Below are positions 7,629 through 16,340 of a stretch of 64,000 bases of DNA, in pieces. Position 1 is the first letter of the stretch; each line of letters starts with the position of its first letter. A program made the position numbers and the translations under genes. Below the pieces are notes generated by a model. The model saw nothing but the letters and a program-made list of their open reading frames with translations, ran no database searches and was not told the origin of the DNA. The stretch is taken from assembly GCF_020099395.1 (NCBI RefSeq), contig NZ_CP083590.1:2666001-2730000 (forward strand). Reading direction: 5' to 3'. Origin of the DNA: Streptomyces mobaraensis. Lineage in GTDB: Bacteria > Actinomycetota > Actinomycetes > Streptomycetales > Streptomycetaceae.

Positions 7629-10600
7629 TCAGCCGACGTTCGTCTTGATGACGACCAGCCGCTCGGCCGGCGTCTTGCCGCGCAGCGCCTTGCCCAGCGC
7701 CCCGGCGACGTCCTGCGGGGTGACCGGCGTCTTGCTGCCGTTGCCCCGGGTGATCAGCACGCCGTCGAAGCTCTTGCCGTACAGCGACTTGATCGCCTCA
7801 AGGTTGTAGCTCTCGACCAGCTTGCCGCCGACCTCCTTGACCGTGAGGATCTTCGGAAGCGAGAAGGCCGGGCCGAACTGGACGCGGTGCGCCAGGTCGG
7901 TCTGGATCGTGACCCGGTCGGACATCGCCGGCTTGGCGAACTCCTCCATCATCCGGTCGACCTCGGCGTTGGACACCTTCGGCTGCCGGCTGGTGGTCGG
8001 CAGCGTCACGGGGACGTCCTCGCCGGTCTCGACGCGCTGACGGTAGGCGTCGGCCACGGCCTGGACGCCCTTGTCGACGTCCACGCCCTGGTACGGCTTG
8101 CCGTACACCGGGACCGCCTTGCCGGGGACGAAGCGGATCGTTCCGTCCTTGGCACCGCCGGTCTCGCCCGCGAGGGACTTGAGCGCGGCGGCGACCTTCT
8201 CCTCGTCGACGGTCACCGTCGGCCGGGCCGTCTTGCCGCTGCCCACCAGGGAGCCGACGACGGTGACGGGGTTGTAGTCCCGGCCGGAGACCGAGCGGAC
8301 GGTCTCCTGGGTGTCGATGGACAGCCCGGCAACGGACGGCTTCAGGTCCACCTTCTTGTCGCCGATGGTCACCTTCAGCGGCGCGGTGGCGCGGCTGCCG
8401 ACCTTGGCGTCGAGCTTCTGCACGGCCTGCTCCTTGGAGCTGCCGCCGATGTCGACACCGAGCACGGTGGTGCCCTGGGGGACGTCGGAGTGGTTCATCA
8501 CCAGGCCGGCGCCGTAGGCGACACCGCCGAGGACGACCACGCCGCCGGCCAGCAGGACGAGCTTGTTGCGCCCCTTCTTCTTGGGCTTCTTGGCCGCGCC
8601 CTTCGCGGCGGCCTTGGCCGGGGGCTTCGGGGCGCTCGGCGGAGTGCCCTGGACCACGCCCGGCGGCTTGGGGACCGACGGACCACCGGGCTTGGGCACG
8701 GCGGGGCCGGCACCGGCGCCGGGACCGGACGCCGACGGGGCGCCCTGGCCGGCCGCCGCGCCCGTCTTCGGCTTCGGCACGGCGATGCGCGGGGCACCGC
8801 TGTCGACGGGCGGCTTGGGCACGGCGACGCGGGGCGCGCCGCTGTCGAGCGGCGGCTTCGGGCCGCCGGGGGCCTGGGGGCCGCCCTGGGCCTTCGGTCC
8901 GGCCGGGGCCTTGGGACCGCCCGGGGCCTGCTGCCCGGCCTTCTGCCCGCCCGGTGCGGTGTGCCCGCCGGGCGCCTTGGGTCCACCGGGTGCCTTGGGG
9001 CCGCCCGGCGCCTTGTGCCCGCCCGGCGCGGGGACCGGCGGCATGCCGCTGACCAGCGTCTCCGCGGCCGGGTTCGGGCGCATGGCGCCGGGCGGCGGCG
9101 GGACGGAGCCCGGGACACCGGGCGGCGGCACCTGCGGGCCCGGCCGCTGCTGACCGCCGGGCTGCTGACCGCCCTGCTGCTGGCCGAACGGCTGACCGGC
9201 CTGCGGAGCGCCCTTGGCGCCCTTCTTCTTCTTGCTCTGCTTCTGCTTCTTCTGCTGCTGCGCGGGGCCGGGCGCGGGCGGCGGCACGACCGGGGACTGC
9301 CCCACGGGCGGCGGCACCACGGGGAAGCCGTCGTGCGGGGTGTCCGTCCGGTTGCCGACGGGGAACGGCAGGCGGGGGCCCTGCCCCTGGCCGCCCTGGC
9401 TCCCCGGCCCGGCCTGGCCGCCCTGACCGGGGGCCTGGCCCTGGCCCGGGAACGGCGGCGCCGGGAACTGCTGGGTGGTCTCCGGGGCACCCGGCCCGTT
9501 CGCCGCTCCGGCGCCGGGCCCGCTCCACGGCGCGCCGCCGGGGGCCTGGGGGCCGCCGGGGCGCGAGGGGGCGTTGCCCGTCAGCGCGTCGGCGGTCCAG
9601 GGCGCTCCCCCGGCCGCCGGGGTGGTGTCGAAGGGGTCGCTGGGCAGCGGCGTCGCGCCGGTGACGGACGGGTCGCCGGGTACGGGCATGGCACCCGTGG
9701 TCTCCGGGCCGCCGGGCCACGGCGTACCGCCCTGGCCGGGGAACTGCCCGTGGGCCTGGTGGCCGCCGCCCATGCCCGGGTGCGCTCCCTGGCCGGGGGC
9801 CGGGCTCGCGAACGGGTCACCGGGGACGGGCCCGGCGCCGGTCGTGGCGGGGTCGCCCGGCCAGGAGGCGTTGCCGCCCCCCGGCATCTGCCGCATCTGC
9901 TGCGTCGGGTGCGACTGCTGCGACTGCGGGTACGGCGACTGCGCGCCGCCGAACGGGTCGCCGGACGGGCCGGGGCCGCCCGACCACGGGCTGCCCCCCT
10001 GTCCGGCCTGCCCGGCCTGTCCCGCCTGGCCGCTCCGCCCACCCTGGGCGCCGGGGGCACCCGGGACGCCCGCGCGCGGCACCGCGCCCGTCGTCGACGG
10101 GTCGCCGGGCAGCGGCGGGTGCGGGGCGGCACCGCCGCCGGCGAGGTCGCGCGGTATGCCGGGCACCGGGCCCGTACCGGCGTCGGCGCCCGTACCGGGC
10201 ACCGGGCCGCGCGGCGCGGGGGTGCGGCGGGGCAGACCGTCGGCGCCGGCCGCGGGGGAGCCGCCGGGCGGCGTGGAGCCGGCGGCCGGCTTGCGGGGCG
10301 CGAACCAGTCGCTGGTCTTCTCGGCCGGGCGCTCCGGCTCGGGGGCCGGGGCGGCGGGCGGCTCGGGCCGCCGGGCGGGCGCGGCGGCCTGCGGACGCTC
10401 GTCCGCCTCGCGCTGTCGCACCGCGCCCTGAGAGGTCTCGGGGGCCGCGGCGGCCTCGCCGGCCTGTGACTCGTCGCCCACGGGCGTCCGCATGACGACC
10501 GGCGGGATGGGACGCGAACCCGGGATGTTGATGCGGATCCGCGTGGTCAGCGTGGTCTCGGTCTTCGGCGCGTCCGGCTTGCGTCCGGTGGTCGGCCGGC

Positions 10601-10697
10601 CGTCGCCCGCGGATCCGTAGGGCTGAGTCCCCGACGGATACGCGGCACCACCGCGGCCCTGGGGCCCGGAGGACGGACTGTCAGATTCTCGGCTCAA
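7629..10697 (-). CDS. Membrane-anchored protein with long disordered tail and extracellular PG_binding_4-type domain
   Basis: At 1022 aa this is a three-part protein. Residues 1 to about 700 are extremely rich in Pro, Gly, Ala and Gln, with loose repeats such as PGDP-x-TTGA and GGPKAPGG; this part should be disordered and cytoplasmic. A basic patch (KKPKKKGRNK) precedes one transmembrane helix at about 705-730 (LVLLAGGVVVLGGVAYGAGL). The last 290 residues are predicted outside the cell. They resemble the putative peptidoglycan-binding domain found in YoaR/VanW-type proteins (GVDIGGSSKEQAVQKL, then VSNAEVDRMMEEFAKP), but no VanW domain follows. Topology and a cell-wall role are inferred from this layout. 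It is transcribed separately from the DUF6113/mshB genes, about 230 bp downstream of them. Confidence 0.75.
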   Translation of the reverse strand: MSRESDSPSSGPQGRGGAAYPSGTQPYGSAGDGRPTTGRKPDAPKTETTLTTRIRINIPGSRPIPPVVMRTPVGDESQAGEAAAAPETSQGAVRQREADERPQAAAPARRPEPPAAPAPEPERPAEKTSDWFAPRKPAAGSTPPGGSPAAGADGLPRRTPAPRGPVPGTGADAGTGPVPGIPRDLAGGGAAPHPPLPGDPSTTGAVPRAGVPGAPGAQGGRSGQAGQAGQAGQGGSPWSGGPGPSGDPFGGAQSPYPQSQQSHPTQQMRQMPGGGNASWPGDPATTGAGPVPGDPFASPAPGQGAHPGMGGGHQAHGQFPGQGGTPWPGGPETTGAMPVPGDPSVTGATPLPSDPFDTTPAAGGAPWTADALTGNAPSRPGGPQAPGGAPWSGPGAGAANGPGAPETTQQFPAPPFPGQGQAPGQGGQAGPGSQGGQGQGPRLPFPVGNRTDTPHDGFPVVPPPVGQSPVVPPPAPGPAQQQKKQKQSKKKKGAKGAPQAGQPFGQQQGGQQPGGQQRPGPQVPPPGVPGSVPPPPGAMRPNPAAETLVSGMPPVPAPGGHKAPGGPKAPGGPKAPGGHTAPGGQKAGQQAPGGPKAPAGPKAQGGPQAPGGPKPPLDSGAPRVAVPKPPVDSGAPRIAVPKPKTGAAAGQGAPSASGPGAGAGPAVPKPGGPSVPKPPGVVQGTPPSAPKPPAKAAAKGAAKKPKKKGRNKLVLLAGGVVVLGGVAYGAGLVMNHSDVPQGTTVLGVDIGGSSKEQAVQKLDAKVGSRATAPLKVTIGDKKVDLKPSVAGLSIDTQETVRSVSGRDYNPVTVVGSLVGSGKTARPTVTVDEEKVAAALKSLAGETGGAKDGTIRFVPGKAVPVYGKPYQGVDVDKGVQAVADAYRQRVETGEDVPVTLPTTSRQPKVSNAEVDRMMEEFAKPAMSDRVTIQTDLAHRVQFGPAFSLPKILTVKEVGGKLVESYNLEAIKSLYGKSFDGVLITRGNGSKTPVTPQDVAGALGKALRGKTPAERLVVIKTNVG

Positions 10698-10925
10698 AGC
10701 AGGTTCTCCCGGTTATTCTCCGCCGCCCTCCGACCTCTCCGGGGTCGCCCATGCCCAAGGTCAGGGGGGCTCGGCGGCGCCACCACCATACTGGGCACCG
10801 CGGGCGCGCACTTGACGAGCGCCGGATACCCAGGCCGCCCACCGGCGATACGCGCCGTCGCGGCCCGCACGGGGGCGGGCGACATCAAGGAAAAGTCAGG
10901 CGAAACGCCGGACAAAACAGTCGCC

Positions 10926-11309
10926 TCACGGGCCAAGTCGACTGTCGCGCCCGTTCGGTTGCGGATTTCGGACCAGCGTGGCACAGATCACAACGACGAC
11001 CATCCCGCCCAGCATGAAGACGTTCGACCCGATCCCGGCCTCGAACAGGAAGTCCCCCTCGGGCCGGTTGAGGGCGAGCAGCAGCACCGCGAGCAGCCAG
11101 CCGACGCCGCCCACGGCGGCCCCCGTCCGGCCGCCCGTCAGCGCCCGTCCGCCGTAGCAGAGGCCGCCGACGGCGAGCAGGGCGAGCAGCAACCCGCCGG
11201 GGAACCAGGCGCCTTGCACCAGCGCGCCCGCGACGCCGACCAGGAAGCCCAGGACGAGCAGGCCCAGATGGGAGACGACCTTCCCGGCCGTCAGAGTGCC
11301 GGTCAGCAT
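10926..11309 (-). CDS. DUF6113-like small integral membrane protein
   Basis: A 127-aa protein starting at ATG 11309 ([16 protein letters not shown]). It has four hydrophobic stretches: [48 protein letters not shown] and [16 protein letters not shown]. It overlaps the mshB stop by 7 nt, so it is translationally coupled to the mycothiol gene. The family normally follows mshB in streptomycetes and has no known function. Longer in-frame versions reaching into mshB are overlap artefacts. Confidence 0.8.
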   Translation of the reverse strand: MLTGTLTAGKVVSHLGLLVLGFLVGVAGALVQGAWFPGGLLLALLAVGGLCYGGRALTGGRTGAAVGGVGWLLAVLLLALNRPEGDFLFEAGIGSNVFMLGGMVVVVICATLVRNPQPNGRDSRLGP

Positions 11310-12232
11310 GCCGCACCCGGCCCTTCGACGCCCTCGGCCGCACCGGCGACCCCGGCGAACAGGTCGTCCTCCCGGTCCGCGGCCGCCTTTCCGCGCACGA
11401 GGCGGTAGTACTCGTCGGCGAGGAGCGGCTGGCCCAGCTCGTTGGAGAGGGCGAAGAAGTGACCGTCCACCACGATCTGGGTGACGTGCGCCCGCATGGC
11501 CGCCGCCTTCGCGGCGAGATAAGGGGCCGTGTGCGGGGCGGCCGTCACCTCGTCGTCCGGGACGACGCCCGGCACGTCGTCGAGCGCGGCGACGCCGGGG
11601 AACGGCCGGGGCTCCCCCTCCGCCGCGGCCTCGCGCAGCCGCGCGAAGCCCGCCTCGACGACCGAGCGCGGGACGCAGTTCCAGTACACCTTCGCCACCC
11701 GGTGCGGCTCCCCGAGGTCCCGGCGGAACGCGGGCTCGGCCGCCAGCTCCACCGCGCGCATGGCCACCCGGTGCGCCTGGATGTGGTCGGGGTGGCCGTA
11801 GCCGCCGTGCGGGTCGTAGGTGACCAGCACCTGCGGACGCACCTCGCGCATCACCTCGACGAGGTACCCGGCGGCCTCGTCGACGTCCGCTCTCCAGAAG
11901 CTCCCGGGACGGTCGTTCTGCGGCGCGCCCATCATCCCGGAGTCCCGGTAGCGCCCCCGGCCGCCCAGGAAGCGGTGGTCGGTGACGCCGAGCTCCTTCA
12001 TCGCGGCGGCCAGTTCGCCCGCGCGGTGGGCGCCGAGGGCGTCCTCCCGATCGGCCGCGAGGTGGGCGAGGCCCGGCGGGATCACCTCGCCCTCCTCGCC
12101 GAGGGTGCAGGTCACCAGGGTGACGTGGGCACCCTCGGCCGCGTACTTGGCCATGGTCGCGCCGTTGTTGATCGATTCGTCGTCCGGGTGCGCGTGCACC
12201 AGGAGCAGCCGGCGGCCGGGAAGGTCGGTCAT
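11303..12232 (-). CDS. mshB: MshB, GlcNAc-Ins deacetylase (mycothiol biosynthesis)
   Basis: The 309-aa zinc-dependent PIG-L/LmbE-family deacetylase removes the acetyl group from N-acetylglucosaminyl-inositol in mycothiol synthesis. The zinc site is visible as HAHPDDE (H15, D18) near the N-terminus, with the third ligand in [11 protein letters not shown]. The motif also carries the catalytic aspartate. [16 protein letters not shown] text ([14 protein letters not shown]) is typical of MshB rather than of the related Mca amidase. The protein is cytosolic. It is followed by the overlapping DUF6113 gene and preceded, after about 80 bp, by a small membrane protein gene on the same strand. Confidence 0.95.
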   Translation of the reverse strand: MTDLPGRRLLLVHAHPDDESINNGATMAKYAAEGAHVTLVTCTLGEEGEVIPPGLAHLAADREDALGAHRAGELAAAMKELGVTDHRFLGGRGRYRDSGMMGAPQNDRPGSFWRADVDEAAGYLVEVMREVRPQVLVTYDPHGGYGHPDHIQAHRVAMRAVELAAEPAFRRDLGEPHRVAKVYWNCVPRSVVEAGFARLREAAAEGEPRPFPGVAALDDVPGVVPDDEVTAAPHTAPYLAAKAAAMRAHVTQIVVDGHFFALSNELGQPLLADEYYRLVRGKAAADREDDLFAGVAGAAEGVEGPGAAC

Positions 12233-12312
12233 GGGAACAGCCTACGAGCCGGACGGCGCGGCACGGGAGCCGACCGCGGCGCCGCGCGGGCGCCCGGGAC
12301 CTGCCGGCGCGG

Positions 12313-12507
12313 TCAGAACTTGATACCACCGATCATCGCGGTGACGCTCTTCGTCAGCTGGTGGAGGGTGGGGGCGACGGTCGAGCTCGCGAGGTAGAAC
12401 CCCAGCAGCACGCAGATCGCGGCGTGGCCCGCCTTCAGCCCCGACTTCCGGCACAGCAGGATCACGATGATCGCCAGCAGCACCACCGCCGAAATCGAGA
12501 GCGCCAC
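12313..12507 (-). CDS. Conserved-looking small membrane protein (64 aa)
   Basis: Starts at GTG 12507 behind a textbook GGAGGTGA. The protein has one hydrophobic helix at residues 2-19 (ALSISAVVLLAIIVILLC), a short basic turn (RKSGLKAGH) and a second apolar helix (AAICVLLGFYLASSTVAP), then a polar tail. It therefore probably forms a two-helix hairpin in the membrane. I do not recognise a family. The ribosome binding site, start and codon pattern support a real gene. It is divergent from the S9 peptidase, and a TATGAT-like -10 element lies on its strand at 12629-12634. Confidence 0.75.
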   Translation of the reverse strand: MALSISAVVLLAIIVILLCRKSGLKAGHAAICVLLGFYLASSTVAPTLHQLTKSVTAMIGGIKF

Positions 12508-12733
12508 AGCGGTTCACCTCCAGATACGCGGTCGAACGGACGGCAGACGGACGGCAGGTCGAACGGCGCGCACGGGCCCGTGGGGACACGCGGCGGAGAA
12601 GCGGGGGCGTCCCCCCTCTGCGTGAAGGATCATAACTATCCGCACAGCTCCCGTGACTCGGTGCACAGGAGCGCGCCCGGGGCGCACGGTGACTTCTCGC
12701 CGCGCGGCACCGGCCGGCCCTAGGCTCGGCCGC

Positions 12734-14854
12734 ATGACCGGACAGCTCTCGTTCCCCCGCCAGTACGCCCGGACCCAGCACTTCACCCTGGGCGCGCCCC
12801 GTGCGTTCACCGTGGCACCGGACGGTTCACGCGTCGTCTTCCTGCGCTCCCGTTCGGGCACCGACCGCTCTCATGTGCTGTGGGTGCTCGATCTCGACGA
12901 CGGCCGGGAGTACCCGGCGGGCGATCCGGCGGCGCTGCTGGGCGGCGCGGAGGAGGAGTTGTCGCCCGAGGAGCGCGCGCGGCGCGAGCGGGCGCGCGAG
13001 GGCTCGGCGGGCATCGTGGGCTACGCGGTGGACGGCGCGGCCGAGTTGGCGGCCTTCGCCCTGTCGGGGCGGCTGTTCGTCGCCGAGCTCCAGGGCGGGA
13101 GCACCGTCGAACTCCCCGTGCCGGGACCGGTCACGGACCCGCGGCCGTCGCCCGACGGCCGGCACGTCGCGTACGTCGCGGGCGGGGCGCTGCGCGTGGT
13201 GGAGGCGGACGGCGGCCAGGACCGGCCGCTGGCGGAGCCGGAGTCGGCGGACGTCACCTGGGGGCTGGCGGAGTTCATCGCGGCGGAGGAGATGGACCGC
13301 TCGCGCGGCTTCTGGTGGTCGCCGGACGGTACGGCCCTGCTGGCGGCCCGGGTGGACGAGGCGCCCGTGCGCCGCTGGTGGATCGCCGACCCGGCGCGGC
13401 CCGCCGAGGTCCCGGCCGAGATCGCCTATCCGGCCGCCGGGACCCCGAACGCGGAGGTCTCGCTGGCCCTGCTGGGCCTGGACGGCTCCCGCACGGAGGT
13501 GGCGTGGGACCGCGCCCGCTTCCCGTACCTGGCCCGGGTGCACTGGTCCGCGGGCGGCCCCCCGCTGCTGCTGGTGCAGGCTCGCGACCAGCGCACGCAG
13601 ACCGTCCTGGAGGTGAACACCGCCACCGGCGCCACGCGTGCGCTCCTCACCGAGGAGGACCCGGCGAATTGGCTGGATCTTTTCCCCGGGGTGCCCGCGT
13701 GGACGCCCGACGGCCGGCTGGTGCGGATCGCGGATACGGACGGGGCGCGCGCCCTGGTCGTCGGCGAACGGGTGCTCACCGGACCCGAGTTGTTCGTCCA
13801 CGACGTGCTCGACATCACCGATGAATCGGTGCTGGTCAGGGCATCCGCCGGGGCCGCCGCGGACGATCCGGAGCCGGGCGCGGCGCACGTCTGGCGGATC
13901 GGCGAGGGGGGCGCGGAACGGCTCTCCGACCGGCGCGGGCGGCACTCCGCCGTGCGCTCCGGGGCGGTCACCGTGCTGGTCTCGGCCGTACCGGACCGGC
14001 CCGGGAGCGAGGCCGTCGTCCTGCGCGACGGCAAGCCGGTGGCCACCGTGGCGTCGCTCGCCGAGACCCCCGTGCTCTCCGCACGCCCCCGGTTCACCCG
14101 GTCGGGGGATCGCGGGATTCCGTGTGCCGTGCTGCTGCCGACCGGCTACCGCGAGGGCGACGGTCCGCTGCCCGTCCTGATGGACCCGTACGGGGGACCC
14201 CACGGCCCCCGGGTGGTCGCCGCGCACAACGCGCACCTCACGTCCCAGTGGTTCGCCGACCAGGGCTTCGCGGTGGTCGTCGCCGACGGCCGGGGCACCC
14301 CGCACACCTCCCCCGCCTGGGAGAAGGCGATCCGCGACGACTTCGCCGGCGTCACCCTCGACGACCAGGTCGACGCCCTCCACGGCCTCGCCGGCCGCTT
14401 CCCCCTCGACCTCGGCCGCGTCGCCATCCGCGGCTGGTCCTACGGCGGCTACCTCGCCGCCCTCGCCGTCCTCCGCCGCCCCGACGTCTTCCACGCGGGC
14501 ATCGCGGGCGCCCCGGTCACCGACTGGCGGCTGTACGACACGCACTACACCGAGCGGTACCTCGGGCTGCCGGACGACCGGCCGGAGGTGTACGAGCGGA
14601 ACTCCCTCGTGAGCGAGCGGGGATTGTCGGGCGCCGCCCCGGAGCGGCGCCCGCTGATGATCATCCACGGGCTGGCGGACGACAACGTGGTCGTCGCCCA
14701 CGCGCTGCGGCTGTCGTCCGCGCTGCTCGCGGACGGGCGGCCGCACGAGGTGCTGCCGTTGTCCGGGGTGACGCACATGACCCCGCAGGAGCAGGTGGCC
14801 GAGAACCTGCTGTTGCTGCAGGTGGACTTCCTGCGGCGGTCGCTGGGCGGGTGA
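12734..14854 (+). CDS. Prolyl oligopeptidase-family peptidase, DPP-IV-like (S9B)
   Basis: A 706-aa serine peptidase. The N-terminal beta-propeller (DPP-IV type) includes FIAAEEMDRSRGFWWSPDG; its Glu pair (about E185/E186) matches the residues that hold the substrate N-terminus in dipeptidyl peptidase IV. The C-terminal alpha/beta-hydrolase has nucleophile S569 in GWSYGGYLA, aspartate D649 in GLADDN and histidine H681 in GVTHMTP. It should cleave X-Pro or X-Ala dipeptides from peptide N-termini. No signal peptide is visible from ATG 12734, so it is probably cytosolic. It lies directly ahead of an oligopeptide import operon, a sensible pairing for using imported peptides. The start has only a weak ribosome binding site. 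Confidence 0.9.
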   Translation: MTGQLSFPRQYARTQHFTLGAPRAFTVAPDGSRVVFLRSRSGTDRSHVLWVLDLDDGREYPAGDPAALLGGAEEELSPEERARRERAREGSAGIVGYAVDGAAELAAFALSGRLFVAELQGGSTVELPVPGPVTDPRPSPDGRHVAYVAGGALRVVEADGGQDRPLAEPESADVTWGLAEFIAAEEMDRSRGFWWSPDGTALLAARVDEAPVRRWWIADPARPAEVPAEIAYPAAGTPNAEVSLALLGLDGSRTEVAWDRARFPYLARVHWSAGGPPLLLVQARDQRTQTVLEVNTATGATRALLTEEDPANWLDLFPGVPAWTPDGRLVRIADTDGARALVVGERVLTGPELFVHDVLDITDESVLVRASAGAAADDPEPGAAHVWRIGEGGAERLSDRRGRHSAVRSGAVTVLVSAVPDRPGSEAVVLRDGKPVATVASLAETPVLSARPRFTRSGDRGIPCAVLLPTGYREGDGPLPVLMDPYGGPHGPRVVAAHNAHLTSQWFADQGFAVVVADGRGTPHTSPAWEKAIRDDFAGVTLDDQVDALHGLAGRFPLDLGRVAIRGWSYGGYLAALAVLRRPDVFHAGIAGAPVTDWRLYDTHYTERYLGLPDDRPEVYERNSLVSERGLSGAAPERRPLMIIHGLADDNVVVAHALRLSSALLADGRPHEVLPLSGVTHMTPQEQVAENLLLLQVDFLRRSLGG

Positions 14855-14855
14855 G

Positions 14856-15110
14856 GGTGCCCCGGTCCCGCCCTTTCGCCGTTTCCCGGGGGCAAGCCCC
14901 CGGACCCCCGGAACCGCGCTCCGCGCGGTTGTCCTCAAACGCCGGACGGGCTGAAGTGCCCGCCCGGGCGCACTATCCAGCCCGTTGGGGGTCCCCCTCT
15001 GGGGGAGTTTGAGGACGAGCGGCGAAGCCGCGAAAAAAGGGGGGGCTGGGGCGCAGCCCCCGGAATCGGCGAAGGTGGGGGCACCCCCTCTGGGGGAGGG
15101 ACCGGGGCAC
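14856..15110. repeat. Intergenic repeat with terminal inverted repeats, copy A
   Basis: Begins immediately after the peptidase stop with GGTGCCCCGGTCCCGCCC and, about 250 bp later, ends on the inverse ACCGGGGCAC. The body shares blocks with the copies at 43996 and 52586: CCGCGCTCCGCGCGG, TTTGAGGACGAGCGGCGAAG and GGGGCGCAGCCCC. This copy is longer because of extra CCCCCTCTGGGGG palindromes. No coding content is seen. Confidence 0.75.
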
Positions 15111-15137
15111 GATTCCGCACCACCCGCCGCAGCCCTC

Positions 15138-15167
15138 TTGACCGCGCGGTAACTCCGTTGCCACAGT
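15138..15167 (+). promoter_or_regulatory. Weak promoter candidate for the first Opp operon
   Basis: TTGACC (15138) and CACAGT (15162) are separated by 18 bp and lie 71 bp ahead of the first permease start. The -35 is good and the -10 is poor. It is listed because the operon needs a promoter after repeat A and this is the best match seen. Confidence 0.3.
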
Positions 15168-15237
15168 CCCGTCCAACCGGCGTGTGAGCCCGACCACACC
15201 GCCGGGACACACCGACGACACAGCGGGGGGCCGCGCC

Positions 15238-16245
15238 ATGACGAGTCCTTCCCCGACCGTTCCGCCTCCCCCGCCCGCCGGGGCCGTACCGGTCGCACCA
15301 CCGGAACTCGCGGGCCGCTCCCCAGGACGCCTGATGTGGCTGCGGTTCCGGCGCGACCGCGCCGGCGTCGTCTCGGCCTGCGTCGTGGTGTTCTTCTTCG
15401 CCGTCGCGGCGGCGGCACCGCTGGTCTCGAAGCTGTACGGGAAGACCCCGACGGCGACGTACGGGCTGGACGAGACGGGCCTGCTCAACGAGTACGGCTA
15501 CCCGATCGCCCCCAACGGGGGGATGTCGGGCCGGTTCTGGTTCGGCATCGAGCCGACGCTCGGCCGGGACGTGCTGACGCAGCTCGTCTACGGCATCCGC
15601 ACCTCGCTCCTGATCGCCGCGGCGGCCACCGTCCTGTGCGTGGTGACGGGCGTGCTGATCGGGGTGACGGCCGGGTACGTGGGCGGGCGGACGGACTACT
15701 TCCTGGGGCGGTTCATCGATCTGCTGCTGGCGTTTCCGCAGCAGTTGTCGTTCGTCGCGTTCACGCCGGTCGTCTACGCGCTGTTCGTCAGCCCGGAGAA
15801 GGAGACCCCGACCTATCTCAGGGTGGTGACCCTGATCGTGGTGCTGTGGGCGCTGGGCTGGATGGGGTTGGCGCGGCTGCTGCGCGGGCAGGTACTGAGC
15901 CTGCGGGAGCGGGAGTTCGTGGAGGCCGCCAAGGTGACGGGCGCGTCGCCGTGGCGGATCATCACCCGCGAACTGCTGCCCAACCTGTGGACGCCGATCC
16001 TCGTCCAGTCCACCCTGATGCTCCCCGCCTTGGTCACCGCGGAGGCGGGGCTGTCCTTCATCGGCGTCGGCATCGTGGAGCCCACCCCGGACTGGGGGCG
16101 GATGTTCGCCAACGGCGCCAGGTACTACGAGAGCGACATCACCTACATCTTCTTCCCCGGGATAGCGATGATCCTCTTCGTGGTGGCCTTCAACCTCCTC
16201 GGGGACTCCGTCCGGGACGCGTTCGACCCCCGGACCCAGCGCTGA
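15238..16245 (+). CDS. Oligopeptide ABC transporter permease (DppC/OppC family), operon 1
   Basis: The 335-aa protein starts at ATG 15238. After a Pro-rich cytosolic tail there is a first helix (AGVVSACVVVFFFAVAAAAPL), a long external loop and a binding-protein-dependent permease domain. The EAA coupling loop is seen in EFVEAAKVTGASPWRIITRE, which contacts the ATPases. It is the first gene of a five-gene plus-strand operon: permease, binding protein, permease, ATPase, ATPase. The same order is described for the bldK oligopeptide importer of Streptomyces coelicolor, where this position is bldKA. Orthology is not proven here. Confidence 0.9.
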   Translation: MTSPSPTVPPPPPAGAVPVAPPELAGRSPGRLMWLRFRRDRAGVVSACVVVFFFAVAAAAPLVSKLYGKTPTATYGLDETGLLNEYGYPIAPNGGMSGRFWFGIEPTLGRDVLTQLVYGIRTSLLIAAAATVLCVVTGVLIGVTAGYVGGRTDYFLGRFIDLLLAFPQQLSFVAFTPVVYALFVSPEKETPTYLRVVTLIVVLWALGWMGLARLLRGQVLSLREREFVEAAKVTGASPWRIITRELLPNLWTPILVQSTLMLPALVTAEAGLSFIGVGIVEPTPDWGRMFANGARYYESDITYIFFPGIAMILFVVAFNLLGDSVRDAFDPRTQR

Positions 16246-16340
16246 TCGGGCGCCCAAGGCAAGACAACGGCACGGACAGCACGGCACGTACGGCACAGCA
16301 CGGCACGTCAACGTCACCACACGGACAGGCAGGTGCACCC

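Noticed and set aside
7581..10469. 962-codon plus-strand frame opposite the peptidoglycan-binding-domain gene
   Set aside because: Antisense shadow of the 1022-aa gene; repeats in the real gene produce repeats in the shadow. No ribosome binding site or domain.
10812..11017. Short plus-strand frames between the peptidoglycan-binding-domain gene and DUF6113
   Set aside because: Arg/Pro-rich translations without ribosome binding sites; the region is better read as the promoter of the 10697 gene.
14856..15110. Reading repeat copy A as a CRISPR-like or riboswitch element
   Set aside because: No regular repeat-spacer pattern and no conserved aptamer features; the inverted ends and other copies explain it as a dispersed repeat.
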